DNA of 64,000 nucleotides from Plazaster borealis (Eukaryota > Echinodermata > Asteroidea > Forcipulatida > Labidiasteridae), in NCBI GenBank assembly GCA_021014325.1, contig CM037461.1:2815501-2879500 (forward strand), written 5' to 3'. The notes below the pieces were generated by a model. That model ran no database searches. It was given only the letters and a program-made list of their open reading frames with translations, and was not told where the DNA came from. Positions 1 to 9,831 of this stretch are shown here, piece by piece. Within the stretch, counting starts at the first letter, position 1. Each line of letters opens with the position of its first letter. A program made the translations under genes and the position numbers.

Positions 1-270
1 AGCGCCACTTTAAAACTGACTTAGTGCTTTGCAATGACATTACTGCTGTTATAGTTTGTATTACTGCACCACAGGCTTACATCCAGAGACGAGTTTACTT
101 CTGTCAAGGAGATATGCCTACAAAGAAAACTGACAACAACTGAGTGCATCACAAACATCAACATTGGAGCCCTGCTATAAAGCAATAGTGCAATTAGCTT
201 CTATATACCTGATTTTATGCTTTGCAATTACTGCTGTTATAGTTGCACCATATAACGTTCAAAAACTAAT
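1..270. other. Non-coding flank with short internal duplication
   Basis: No gene is visible. Two stretches resemble each other: a block around 25-60 and another around 215-245 both read TGCTTTGCAAT followed by ACTGCTGTTATAGTT, and both lead into a TTTACTTCTGTCAAGGAG-like segment. The second copy of that segment is displaced to about 580-600 by the SINE inserted after position 275. This suggests an old tandem duplication later split by the SINE. Confidence 0.4.
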
Positions 271-274
271 TTAC

Positions 275-577
275 ACCGGGGATAAAGAATATTAAACTTG
301 GTTTTACCCGTACACATTCTTTATCCCTGATGCAAATTTAACATCTACTAAATTGTCGCGGTCCCCGCTGCTAAACTATAGGATTCGAACTGCCTATAGC
401 TACCGGGCAATCTCGGTGGTCTAAGTTGGTAAGACCTCTGCTCTAGAATGGCAAAGGTCCTGGGTTCGAATCCCACCCGAGTAATATGCCTGTGATTTTC
501 TTTTCACAGGACTCGGGAAAGTACCGAGTATACAGTGCTTTACACACATCGGTGTATGGGTAAAACCAAATATAATA
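275..577 (+). mobile_element. tRNA-derived SINE
   Basis: A Pol III type promoter is visible: an A-box-like TGGTCTAAGTTGGTAAGA near 417-434 and a B-box GGTTCGAATCC near 463-473. The insertion is flanked on both sides by TAATTTAC, consistent with target-primed insertion. The left part contains a reverse-oriented copy of the tail (TTGGTTTTACCC on the left against GGGTAAAACCAA on the right) and a local hairpin GGGATAAAGAAT/ATTCTTTATCCC. The unit may therefore be a head-to-head composite rather than a simple SINE. Confidence 0.7.
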
Positions 578-1140
578 TAATTTACTTCTGTCAAGGAGGA
601 AGGTCTACAAACAAAACCGCCAACAAAACTCAACAATTGATTATTACATTTTGCGCGCGTAATTCAAGTAGCGCAGGTGTAGACAAGAAGGTTTCCCATT
701 ATTATCAAAGATGAATTCTGATTGAAATTTCTGTGTTCTCAATAACACTGCCAGGGCCCAATTTTATAGAGTTGCTTAAGCACAAAAAGTAGCTAAGCAC
801 AACAGAATTATGCTTACCAAAGTAAGGTTACCATCCAAACTACCACGTCACGTGTACAATTTGTGACTGGTATCCTGCTAATTTCTGCTAAGCAAAAATT
901 GTCAAGCACTATGTTCTGCTTAAGCAGCTCTATGAAATTGGGCCCAGATGACCTCAACTCCTATTCTGAGTTTAATGAATATTATTGTATCGCCCACGCC
1001 ATGAAATAGTGACAGGCGAAAAGCGCTGAGAAATGGAACAAAATAATATTTGAGGGAACAAAAATAATATTTCGCGGTAGGCCCTAGGTAATAGTTTTTT
1101 TGTTTGTTGACATTTTCGTTTTGTTTTCTGACCTGTCCTT
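578..1140. other. Intergenic, repeat-derived
   Basis: No coding signal is seen. It contains an inverted-repeat stretch with GGGCCCAATTTTATAGAGTTGCTTAAGCA near 755 and its reverse complement near 925-950 (CTTAAGCAGCTCTATGAAATTGGGCCC), which marks a small MITE of about 200 bp. The same GGGCCC/AATTTCATGG ends recur around 38350-38600. Confidence 0.5.
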
Positions 1141-1262
1141 TTAGGGGCTCCGAAAGATTGCCATGTAAACTAAGCTATAACAAATTGCGACCATTACAAG
1201 TGAGGTAACGAACAATAAACATGATGCAAGTCTCCAATTGAGGGACGTTCATGAACAACCAA
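1141..1262 (-). pseudogene. GPCR paralogue remnant (TM5 only)
   Basis: On the minus strand this piece reads RLA..LLFV..LVMV..CYSLVY.AI. That is TM5 and the start of intracellular loop 3 of the intact receptor at 6271-7536, with only scattered substitutions. There are no other transmembrane segments on either side. Its upstream neighbour sequence (1262-1560) resembles the 5' flank of the intact gene (about 8370-9280). The simplest reading is a duplicated locus that later lost most of the coding region and proximal flank by deletion. Confidence 0.75.
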
Positions 1263-1588
1263 ATGCTTTAACAATAAATCATTCATAAATACTTCAATGT
1301 GGAAATTGGTATTTTCGTACACTTCATAAAATATAAAACAAAATACATAAACATAAACATAATTATAAACACATAAACACAAAGTTCAACTTGAAGATTT
1401 GTTTTCACGAAGTGAAAAATCCTGAGCTCCATATACAATAACACGTGATAACTGACACATTGAAGATTTTTTTTCCCAAACAAATGGCACCGTTCGGTTG
1501 ACAGGCTTTTCACATTATTCTTTAATCTGTATTTTATTTTAATGATTGCCATTTTATTTTTAGCCTTTTGAACATTTTTAAGTCTTTT
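1263..1588. repeat. Degenerate duplicate of the GPCR 5' flank
   Basis: Shared blocks with 8400-9280 include CAATGTGGAAATTGGTAT, CGTACACTTCATA, CACAAAGTTCAACTTGA/CACAACCCTCAACTTGA and AATGGCACCG. Two MITEs present in the 8.4-9.1 kb copy are absent here, so this copy shows the empty sites. Confidence 0.7.
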
Positions 1589-1858
1589 CTCCAAAGCTAA
1601 GTCTTTTCTCCAAAGCTAAGTCTTTTCTTCAAAGCTAAGTCTTTTCTTCAAAGCTAAGTCTTTTCTTCAAAGCTAAGTCTTTTCTTCAAAGCTAAGTCTT
1701 TTATTCAAAACCAAGTCTTTTCTTCAAAGCTAAGTCTTTTCTTCAAAGCTAAGTCTTTTCTTCAAGGCTAAGTCTTTTCTTCAAAGCTAAGTCTTTTATT
1801 CAAAGCCAAGTCTTTTCTTCAAAGCTAAGTCTTTTCTTCAAAGCTAAGTCTTTTCTCC
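1589..1858. repeat. 19-bp tandem minisatellite, about 14 copies
   Basis: The unit AAGTCTTTTCTTCAAAGCT is repeated about 14 times with a few substitutions (TTCTCC, TTATTC, AACC variants). Variant units are interspersed, which suggests growth by unequal exchange. No reading-frame use is evident. Confidence 0.95.
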
Positions 1859-2243
1859 AAATGTTTTATATTGGATTTTTTTAAATTAATGTTCAATCTT
1901 GTTCAATTTGGATAATATGTGCAAGTAAAATTCCAATAATAAGGCAAGCGCGCATTAAAAACGAACAGCCTGATAGAATTACTCTTTGCTATCGTATAAT
2001 TCTGTTATTATCGAACCCCAAACCTTTTACATAGATATTACATTTATAATGTTTCCCCTAGCAGGATCTTGCTAAAAGACTCTGTCAAGGTCGAAACGTC
2101 AAACCATGTTTCGTAGATTTTATTTATTCGGTTCACTGAAGGATTTGATTGTAATTTGGTTTGCCAATGTTAAAGAATCTTACAATATATCCGGAAACGT
2201 ATTGGATTTTTGCTCGCAAGGCCTTGGCTTTGAATATATTTCA
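1859..2243. other. Intergenic; weak Penelope-like end
   Basis: AT-rich with no gene. Around 2060-2105 the plus strand reads GCAGGATCTTGCTAAAAGAC, then GGTCGAAACGTC, followed by a T-rich run. This GTCGAAACGTC motif resembles termini of Penelope-like elements, but the remainder is too short to assign. Confidence 0.3.
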
Positions 2244-2517
2244 ACCTCGTCCCCAAGGTGTGTCGAGCAGTACGAGGTTGACCGCTGTCTCACCCTGGCA
2301 TTGGATCATTTGCATATCCAAATTTTTTGGATACGTATGCAAATCAGAATAGTCTGGCTGTGAACATGGTGAATACTGAATGAGTACAACCCATGTTTAC
2401 GTTAGACTGGTGTACACCAGTCGTTGTCCAATCAGGGTCCAAGTAAGGAGTTTCCCTCCCAAGGTCTACTATTGTAAACAGGGTTGGAAATAAAGTAAAC
2501 CATAAGGACGAGGTTGG
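2244..2517 (-). mobile_element. MITE with CCAACCTCGTCC ends, copy 1
   Basis: Bounded by CAACCTCGTCCCCAAGG on the left and its inverse (AAGGACGAGGTTGG) on the right. The interior has GGTGTACACCAGTCGTTGTC and AGGAGTTTCCCTCCCA. Inverse-orientation relatives occur at 50871-51150 and, partly, at 62022-62125. Confidence 0.75.
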
Positions 2518-2530
2518 ATCGAGCAGGCAA

Positions 2531-3922
2531 TAGACTATGCAAGTCTCGCGAGTATCGGAACGAGAAACACGTCAAACGATCAGAACATCTTTTAGGCCTG
2601 CGCTAAACGTCGAACTTTTGCCGTGTCCAACTCAAATGATTTTCGCACGGAAAAAGTGCGGCAATTAAAACGAATTGGTGACAAACGTCGAATTTAATAA
2701 AATAGTTTGCCACACTTAAAGTAATTCAAAATGGCGACGCGGGAGAAAATTGCTAAAGAGTCATGTTTCATGATGTCAATTCGAGCTGTGACACTCAAAT
2801 TAATATTAATGACAAAATCATAATGACATTGTTTCCCAACTTAAATGTTGTCATTAATATTATTACCATCGTTGGTGAGTGGCGTTCATCGTCTTTTTTA
2901 AGAGTGTCAAACAAAATCAATTAGTTTAATTCTGAAATCTACAGATTATGATTGTTCCAGTCAGAAGTTGTATCCTTTCCCATCCCGAATACTCTCAGCT
3001 ACGGTACTAACAAGGAGAATGTTCACATTATTAGAAAATACAAATAAAACATTTTTTCAAAAGTTTTGCGCATGCGTATTCCCAAAGAGCATCGCCCGAC
3101 TGAGAATTCAATTTGATTCGACACGGCAAGAGCGCGACGTTTGTCACCACGTCGTGCAACTACCGTGTGGCACGGCAGAGCTTGCCGTGCTACACGGCAG
3201 TGTCGAATTTAAATCAAAAGTTTGCGCTAAACGTCGCTCTTTTGTCGAATTTAATTCATCATTTTCTAATTATTTGAGTTCGACACGGCAAAAGTGCGAC
3301 GTTTAGCGCAGGCCTCTCTGAAATCAAATCTTTGTTTTAAATTATATCTAATGACAAAATCTCAACAACATAAATACTCATTACATGTTTATAAAATCAG
3401 TTTTAGTTTTTTTATAATAAATACACAAATAATGTGTTATTATTGAAGCTAAATCACAAAACTTATGTAAACGCCTGGTTTGGGATGCGCGATGATAACC
3501 GCCAGATGCTGTAATTGCAGCGAAGCCTTTTCATTGCAGTCTATGGTTGTCGAGGCGTTAGCGTCCTCTATAAACTGCGTCAAGCGTTAATTTTACGCCC
3601 GTGTGACCATCAAGAATCCACGTAAGTGGTTTCTGAAAAGTTAAGACCAAATAAGCATCCTTGTCCTAGAGTTTTAATTTTTTCTTAAATAATAATTAAC
3701 ACATTATTTGTGTATTTATTATAAAAAACTAAAACTGATTTTATAAACATGTAATGAGTATTTTTGTTGTGCAGATTTTGTCATTAGATATAATTTAAAA
3801 CAAAGATTTGATTTCAGAGAAACTTTTAAGAAACTTTTAAGAAACACGTCAAACGAAGAACATTAAAATTTTCTTCATGTGACGTATTTTCTCGTTCTGA
3901 TATGCGCGAGACTTGTACAGGC
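2531..3922 (-). mobile_element. Element D family, copy 1 (with an insertion)
   Basis: The left end TAGACTATGCAAGTCTCGCG and the right end CGCGAGACTTGTACAG are inverted copies. A long inner inverted repeat lies at 3312-3445 against 3690-3822. The interior at 3530-3660 matches, in opposite orientation, sequences at 37200-37260 and 48050-48120. That shows 36990-48428 is a second copy of the same family. A separate element at 2594-3314 sits inside this copy. Confidence 0.75.
2594..3314. mobile_element. TIR element nested in D copy 1
   Basis: The terminal inverted repeat of roughly 40 bp begins AGGCCTGCGCTAAACGTCG on the left, and its inverse ends GACGTTTAGCGCAGGCCT on the right. The interior repeats CACGGCA and GTCGAATTTAA motifs near both ends. 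No transposase is visible, so it is non-autonomous. Confidence 0.8.
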
Positions 3923-4479
3923 AATACCGGGTGAGGGGCAATGGGTATCGTGGGCCCCTGCGGGACCCTTGCCTGTGAGCCGCTGGAGCCCCAACAGAAT
4001 AGTGCAAATGCTAAGTACGGAGTTGGAGCATAGTGAAGGTTGATTTCCCCACATCTTTAGATTCAATTTCCGCTTTTTGACATACTAGCCAGATAGTTCA
4101 AACTAAAAAAAAAAATTGCAAATCACAAGTTCATAAGACAGGCCACCGGTGAGGGCGTATCCCAATGGTTTAAAGGGGGAAAATGGGATAGGCCTAAGTC
4201 GAAAAATGACCATTGATACTGCGTTTGGATTGGGGGCAGGTAAACTACCTGAACAATAAACAAAAATCTTCTGAAGTCCGGTTCGAATCAACTGACGACT
4301 AATTTCATGTTGTTGTTTTTTATTTGTTGATTTTTTGAAATGAAGTCTGAACAATTTATAGATCTATATAGGATTTGAGGCATTGCATGGTGAGGTATCA
4401 ATATTTGGTTTGCGGTAACACCATGTGTATATCTACTTGTAATGTAGATTTTGTTCTTTGAGAACTTGCTTGCTTTTTA
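3923..4479. other. Intergenic, no recognised feature
   Basis: Short open frames exist on the minus strand but have no family resemblance or codon-bias support. I see no RNA gene or tandem array. Confidence 0.3.
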
Positions 4480-4730
4480 TTCTACTGCCGCAGAGTAGAA
4501 TATTCGGAATTCGGGAGACTTCTCAGTTCTGAACAGAACTGTCCTGCTTGTTAACTACTATCTGGGCGGGAGGTAGGAAATCGGGCGGGACTACTACTTT
4601 CGCTATGTGGATCGGGGGGACTTCTCGTTAATAACTACACTGCCGCGGAGTGTGTCTAAATAGGTCTCAACGTTTCGACTAGCTTGCTCTAGTCACCGTC
4701 AGGAGACTGAAGAGTGTAATACATGTTTGT
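4480..4730 (-). mobile_element. Penelope-like element end with hammerhead-like motif
   Basis: The stretch has CTTCTCAGTTCTGAACAGAA, ACTGCCGCGGAGTG and TCTCAACGTTTCG. On the minus strand 4660-4705 reads CTGACGG, then a 6-bp stem GACTAG/CTAGTC around a 6-nt loop, then GAAAC. That is the layout of a hammerhead ribozyme core (CUGANGA, stem II, GAAA), except that the last A of the first box is G. Penelope-like retroelements are known to carry hammerhead ribozymes in their terminal repeats. No reverse transcriptase remains here. Confidence 0.45.
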
Positions 4731-4949
4731 CCATTTATAGATATTTATGAAATTACTTTATGAGCCAACAATGAAACTCACGATTTTGTTCAGGAGCAGC
4801 CCGATATACCGTTTTCATATTTCCAAGTATTGTGTCGGCATTGAAAGGGAGTCATTTTGAAATATTGGTTCTACGGCTGTGGTTGAGTTTAAATGATGTA
4901 CAAAATCAAAGCCCAGTCCAGAGTGTGCAACAAAAACGGCGTTGTTAAA

Positions 4950-5302
4950 TGATGTTCTTTTAGTAATTGTCAAAGACCATATCTTCACTTGGTGTATCCC
5001 AACATATGCATCAAATGACAAACCTGTGAAAATTTGAGCTCAATTGGTCATTGAAGTTGCATGAAAACAATGAGAGAAAAACACCCTTGTTGCATTAGAA
5101 ATTGTGTGCTTCCTGCCTGAAGACTTTCCCAGATTCCAATTTGTGGGTATGAAATTATCTATTTCTCTAAAACTACTTCAAAGGGGTCGTTTCTAACAAT
5201 GTTTTATAATTGATAATATCAACAGCTCTCCAGTGCTCTTACCAAGTAAGTTGTTAAGATCATTAACTTGTGGCCTATACCAAAAGTACACCCTGCCTAA
5301 TT
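4950..5302 (-). mobile_element. GGTAATTACTC-family repeat, long subtype
   Basis: Reverse-oriented member recognised by GTGTATCCCAACATATGCAT, TGTGAAAATTTGAGCTCAAT, AACAGCTCTCCA and the terminal ACCAAAAGTACACCCT. Its structure matches copies at 17171, 33776, 35090, 49389, 54752 and 61033. No coding capacity. Confidence 0.8.
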
Positions 5303-5513
5303 AAATGGAAATTTCATCATTGGTATTGCTGTGTTTTTTTTTAGCAAATGTGGATTTGTTGGGTAGGATTTGATATTAAATTTCCATCGACCTATTTACA
5401 TTTGTCAGCAGTCAGTGACTGCCGAGAAAAACATGAGCAAATTGTGACAATTTTAAACTGACGGACAGATATCTTGTATAAAAACTCACACGTTCAAACG
5501 CATTTTTCTTTGA

Positions 5514-5900
5514 AGGCATCGTACACGTTTGGTAATGACTCTGATAATTAATGGCAATAAAAACTTACTTGGTAAGAGGTACAGCAGCTTTGGATAGTAT
5601 AATGCATTTTGAGAAACTTTTCACTTCGAAGTACTGCGGATATGGAAAAATATATAACATTTTTATCCCCCCAAAACATTTGAATCTGAGAAGCGTTACG
5701 CGCTTCTCAGAGTGTGTATTCAAATGCACATTATTCTTCCTGCGTGGACATAACCGCTCCAGATTTTCAACAATCTCAAAAACGCTACCACCTTTTGAAA
5801 TGAAATGTTCACAGGTTAGTTTTATGGTATATATCTTCAACTATATAGGTTTGAAACAAATAATATAGGCTCCAATTACCAAACGTGTACGATGCCTTTA
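5514..5900 (+). mobile_element. GGTAATTACTC-family repeat, short subtype
   Basis: Begins AAGGCATCGTACACGTTTGG and ends with the inverse ACCAAACGTGTACGATGCCT, so it is a complete TIR element of about 390 bp. Interior landmarks are AAAACTTACTTGG, CAGCAGCTTTGGATAG and CTCAAAAACGCTACCACC. Related copies lie at 14051, 25325 and 52858. Confidence 0.85.
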
Positions 5901-6270
5901 AACCTGGCGGAACGATTTCACTTGCTACTTGTGAATAAGCATTCAGTCAAGTAAGTTATTTTGTAGTAACTTGGAAGTTCATCGTTTCCATGGCTGCAAA
6001 TGATGCAATCTGCCTTTAATGTGATGTAGGCCTCATTCACACAAAAATGGTTTCACAAAGGTAGATTTTCCCATCATCGAACCCAAATGCTATCTTATTT
6101 GGGACAAGTCGTGACGTCACATAAGTCGTGACGTCACATACATCCTTACAGCGTTATATCATCTGTGATTGTGACAACGTACTTGCACATTATTTTACAG
6201 GCCCTAAGTTGATGTGATTAAAATACATAATACACAGAAGATAAGGAGAAGTGTAATTTACATGGTTCGC
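5901..6270. other. 3' flank of the GPCR with tandem CRE-like sites
   Basis: At 6107-6140 the 16-bp unit AAGTCGTGACGTCACA is present twice in tandem, each copy containing a TGACGTCA palindrome (the CREB/ATF site). Placement downstream of the receptor stop makes a promoter role uncertain. Nothing else is recognised. Confidence 0.45.
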
Positions 6271-7536
6271 TCAGCAGATCACTTTCATCTTGCGCAGAAC
6301 ATCTCGGCAGTCTTTCCTGAATCGTTTGTTTGCAATTCCGTAAATAATCGGATTAACAACGTTGTTAACGTTTAGTACATATTTAAGGTCATCCAGTATT
6401 CGCAGAACAACGGGATCGACGTACAGACCACCCTGCTTAGCAAACTTAACGACGATCAAAATCCAATAGGGCAGCCAGGTCAACAGAAATACTACACTTG
6501 TTACGAAGAGCATTTGTGTTGTCTTGCGTTGTAGGAGAGCAGCGTTGTTCTTCTGTTGGTTTCCTCTCGCCCTGATGGGTACCTTTCCGTCACTATTACC
6601 GGGGAGTCGACCCCCTGTAGACGTGTCACCTTGCTGTGTCAGAATTGTCCGGGTTTCTTCATCGGGGGATTTTCCACGAAGAGCTGGTGCCCAACTCATC
6701 TTCACGTTAACCTGTTTACCACTGCTTGAACTTGGTTGAATAGCCCGATCAGATGAAGAAGCCGCTGACTCGACAGTTTGGGACACTGTCGAAGGAAGCC
6801 TTGTCGGCCACTTGCCGTCGAGCTCTGAACCGTGTTCATCTCGCACGGTCGACACCGTTCCAACTTTGACGTGTTTCTTGATTGCTCTGTAAACTAAGCT
6901 GTAACAAACGGTGACCATCACAAGTGTGATAACGAACAATAGCACTTGAAAGGCAAGTCTAATTATGGGTAAGTTAATCATGTTCACGCCCGGGAGAACC
7001 CTAATGTACTGCGGGATGTTAATGAACACCGAGAAGAGAAACGATGCCCATGTCGCTACCTTACCACGTCTGTGGGTAAAGAAACGCCGATGTGGACGGC
7101 AGACGCAGTCGTAGCGGTCCGCGGCAATCACTGCAGTAATCAATGTGGAGGTACCAATGGCAGTTGTTTTCGATGCTTTCAACAACTCAACAATGATTGG
7201 AGCCACGCCATTGAGACTGTTCGCAAACAGCAGAACTTCTTCAATAATGTTACCACTCATTGCTAAACACACTATAAGATCAGCAAGTGCCAATGCCATA
7301 ATCAGAACATGGGTGCTTGTCTTGTTGGACTTGGTCCAGTAAACACGGAGTATGAGGCAGTTACCAGGTGTGCCGAATACAAGCACAACAATGAACACAA
7401 TCAATCGAAGGGGATTTCTGACAGTTTCAGATGTGTCCACTGCTGGCTGTGAGCTGCTGGAAAGTCCCGCAGAATTTAACATCGAAATATTTTCCATTTT
7501 TATATAATTGGAAACGTGTCTTCGTTTAGAAAGCAA
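6271..7536 (-). CDS. Class A (rhodopsin-like) GPCR, single exon
   Basis: A 421-residue seven-helix receptor, presumed to act at the plasma membrane through G proteins. Motifs in order: GTPGN in TM1; LALADLIVCL in TM2; AADRY at the TM3 end, followed by DCVCRP; an ATW in TM4; CYSLVY in TM5; FLLTWLPYW in TM6; NVVNPIIYG in TM7; then a short basic helix-8 region ending KVIC. Loop 3 is long (about 120 residues, Ser/Thr rich). N-terminal NIS is a possible N-glycosylation site. Met14 could also be the start. Oddly, I find no cysteine at the top of TM3 and none in the very short extracellular loop 2, so the usual class A disulphide seems absent. The ligand cannot be told. It could belong to the intronless, lineage-expanded receptor groups known in echinoderms. 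The coding call is secure; the subfamily is unknown. Confidence 0.93.
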   Translation of the reverse strand: MLSKRRHVSNYIKMENISMLNSAGLSSSSQPAVDTSETVRNPLRLIVFIVVLVFGTPGNCLILRVYWTKSNKTSTHVLIMALALADLIVCLAMSGNIIEEVLLFANSLNGVAPIIVELLKASKTTAIGTSTLITAVIAADRYDCVCRPHRRFFTHRRGKVATWASFLFSVFINIPQYIRVLPGVNMINLPIIRLAFQVLLFVITLVMVTVCYSLVYRAIKKHVKVGTVSTVRDEHGSELDGKWPTRLPSTVSQTVESAASSSDRAIQPSSSSGKQVNVKMSWAPALRGKSPDEETRTILTQQGDTSTGGRLPGNSDGKVPIRARGNQQKNNAALLQRKTTQMLFVTSVVFLLTWLPYWILIVVKFAKQGGLYVDPVVLRILDDLKYVLNVNNVVNPIIYGIANKRFRKDCRDVLRKMKVIC

Positions 7537-8446
7537 GTACTACTATAGCACTATACACACACTTTTCATCCCGCATAAGGTAGAGTATTGTCTACCGTTT
7601 GCCGCCACCTCTCACACTGAAAAACACTCGTGATTTCAAGCCAGTGTGGTTCGCTGTGCGTTCTCGACTCTTTATAGTGCGTACCAATCAGCTACGACGA
7701 GTAAGTCGTAAGAATGATCATAGAGCAAGGAATGATGTACATTTTGTTATTGTAGAGACACGGGAAGGAGGCCGGTCCTATAATTAAAAAGGACGAGGAT
7801 TCACCAAAAGAATACAACAAAAGCAACAAATTCTATAGATGACATGCAAAATATAAAATAATCTTCTGTACTGATTTAATTCAAATTCAATGCAACACCG
7901 CACATTGACTACAAAATACCTAATACAATACAAATGCACACACAGTCACTTACAGCTAAAGGGCAAAAGGTCAGCGCAACACGAGGCTGGCTACACACAC
8001 AAGTTTACAATATGCCGAATGAAATGGCCTTCTAAATGACAATATTTATCATTTCAAAAGGTAATTTAAGATATTATAATACTCACAGAGAGTTCTATGG
8101 CATTATCCCTCCCAGATAAATAGTATTAGGAGCATGGCCAGAGCCATGCTCCACACAAAATGGAGAGAAATGGAGACCAATTATAATGTGCTCTCTCGTG
8201 CAAAAAGCTACCAAAGGAAAAAGAGAGTGAGCCCACAGGTCGCGACCCCAAATTTTACTTATTCTAATATCAACACTGAGGGCGCACTTGGGCTTCCTAC
8301 ATTATCAACTAAAATGCTTTGAAGGTTGAACTTTGCGCTCAAAATGTGGCATGGCGTACACAAGGCTATGACATTCTTTAACAATGAAACGTGTAACCAT
8401 TGTCATTTTACTCATTATAAAGACATCAATGTGGAAATTGGTATAG
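7537..8446. other. 5' flank of the GPCR
   Basis: No other gene. It contains GGAAGGAGGCCGGTCCT near 7765, a motif that recurs near 23090, so part is repeat-derived. No clear TATA box or initiator is distinguishable. 8370-8446 begins the block shared with 1263-1560. Confidence 0.4.
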
Positions 8447-8580
8447 TACGGAAGCGTATTGCCAACACATGATTAAAACAAAAATCTCTCTCTTATTGTG
8501 TACTACACGATAACTTATCGTGTACGTACAGGATAAGACAGAGATTTTTTCTATTCATGTGGCGGCAATACACTTCCGTA
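8447..8580. mobile_element. 134-bp MITE in the GPCR flank
   Basis: The ends TACGGAAGCGTATTGCC and GGCAATACACTTCCGTA are inverse copies with one mismatch. Inner arms CTCTCTCTTA and AGACAGAGA extend the pairing, and the centre ACACGATAACTTATCGTGT is itself palindromic. The duplicated flank at 1290-1330 lacks it and continues directly from GGTAT to CGTACACTTCATA. Confidence 0.8.
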
Positions 8581-8616
8581 ATATAGCTTCGTACACTTCA
8601 TAGCCAGGTAAATACA

Positions 8617-9066
8617 AGGCCAAGTAACAAAAGTAACGAGTTTCTCGTCCGGACTTTTAAAACAAAGGAGGAGGCAGAGTAATACTATTTTTCAATTTTT
8701 TTCAATTTTTTCCCAAGATGGCCGCCTTGCTAAATATGGCTGGCCAAGGTATATTTATTCGCAGACATTGTGCTATTTGAGTATACTGACGCAATGTATG
8801 ACAAAACAAATGATTTGTATCATTTTAGTCCACTTGCTAAGCAAGTCTCAAAATTCAGAAACGGCTGTTGTATTGCAAAGGTGAAAAAAGAGTCTAGACA
8901 AATTCTTAGGCAAAAATAAACCAAGAAACTTCGGGTTTTTGTTCGAATTTTACTTTTTATTTTATTTTGTTTCTTTTCTGAATAGTGAATAGTAGAAAAA
9001 AAGGAGGCGGCGGCCAAAAAGGAGGCGGGCGGGGACGAGAAACTCGTTACTTTTGTTACTTGGCCT
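8617..9066. mobile_element. 450-bp TIR element in the GPCR flank
   Basis: A 34-bp terminal inverted repeat runs AGGCCAAGTAACAAAAGTAA through TTTCTCGTCC on the left and its perfect inverse on the right (ending CTTTTGTTACTTGGCCT). No transposase. Absent from the paralogous flank near 1330. Confidence 0.9.
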
Positions 9067-9451
9067 AAACATATAAAGTTAAACACAACCCTCAACTTGA
9101 GGACTTTTTTGTTTCACTATAATTACCAAACTCTACACTTCATATACAACAATATGAGGTGATAAACGACCCATATAGGAAACGTTGCAAACTTAATGGC
9201 ACCGATGGGTCAATGGGCTCATTTCACGTAATTTTTTTAACCGACATTATTTTGTTTTAAACAGTAAATATTACCAAAGTGAACTAATGTGAACAACATT
9301 TTTTTCTTTCTACAAAACTAGGTATTCAGTGAAGGTATTCCATTTGAAGTCATTTTTGTATAAATTTATTTCATATCTCATTAAATAAAAATTTTAATGC
9401 ACACAAATATTCACATTTTTTTAAATTCTAAATATTTGTATTCAAAGTAAT
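9067..9451. other. AT-rich intergenic
   Basis: Continues the block shared with 1366-1560 up to about 9280. Beyond that it is T-rich with no recognised feature. Confidence 0.4.
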
Positions 9452-9590
9452 ATAATGCTTTTTTACAAAATATCATATAAAGTTTACAAGTACAAAGTGT
9501 TGGCCGACTTATTGTGTCCTAAGTCGGCCAACACTTTATATTTGTAAACTTTATTGTAAACATTTTGTAAAAAAGCATTATATACTTTGA
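9452..9590. mobile_element. Near-perfect palindromic MITE (long hairpin)
   Basis: Arms start ATAATGCTTTTTTACAAAAT and meet at AAGTGTTGGCCGACTTA, an 8-nt spacer, then TAAGTCGGCCAACACTT, and continue outward to ATTTTGTAAAAAAGCATTAT. A one-armed partial copy (AAAGTTTACAAATATGATGTGTTGGCC) lies at 9740-9770. It would fold into a hairpin of about 60 bp if transcribed. Confidence 0.9.
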
Positions 9591-9831
9591 AAACAAATAG
9601 TTTGTATTTTAAAACTAGTTTTCCGTGGTTGTAATATTTGTGTGCATTTAAATGTTCATGGTGCTCTTGTATTCGAGAAAGAAACAAAATCGACGTTTCA
9701 TTTTTTGTGCAAACTAAAATAATGTATTTTAAAAATATTATAAAGTTTACAAATATGATGTGTTGGCCGAATTACGGCACAGGATGGCGCTCTGCCGAAC
9801 CCGCCGAACATATCAGCAGAGCGCGCGTGTT

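Noticed and set aside
421..636. 71-codon minus-strand frame
   Set aside because: Lies inside and across the SINE; no family signal.
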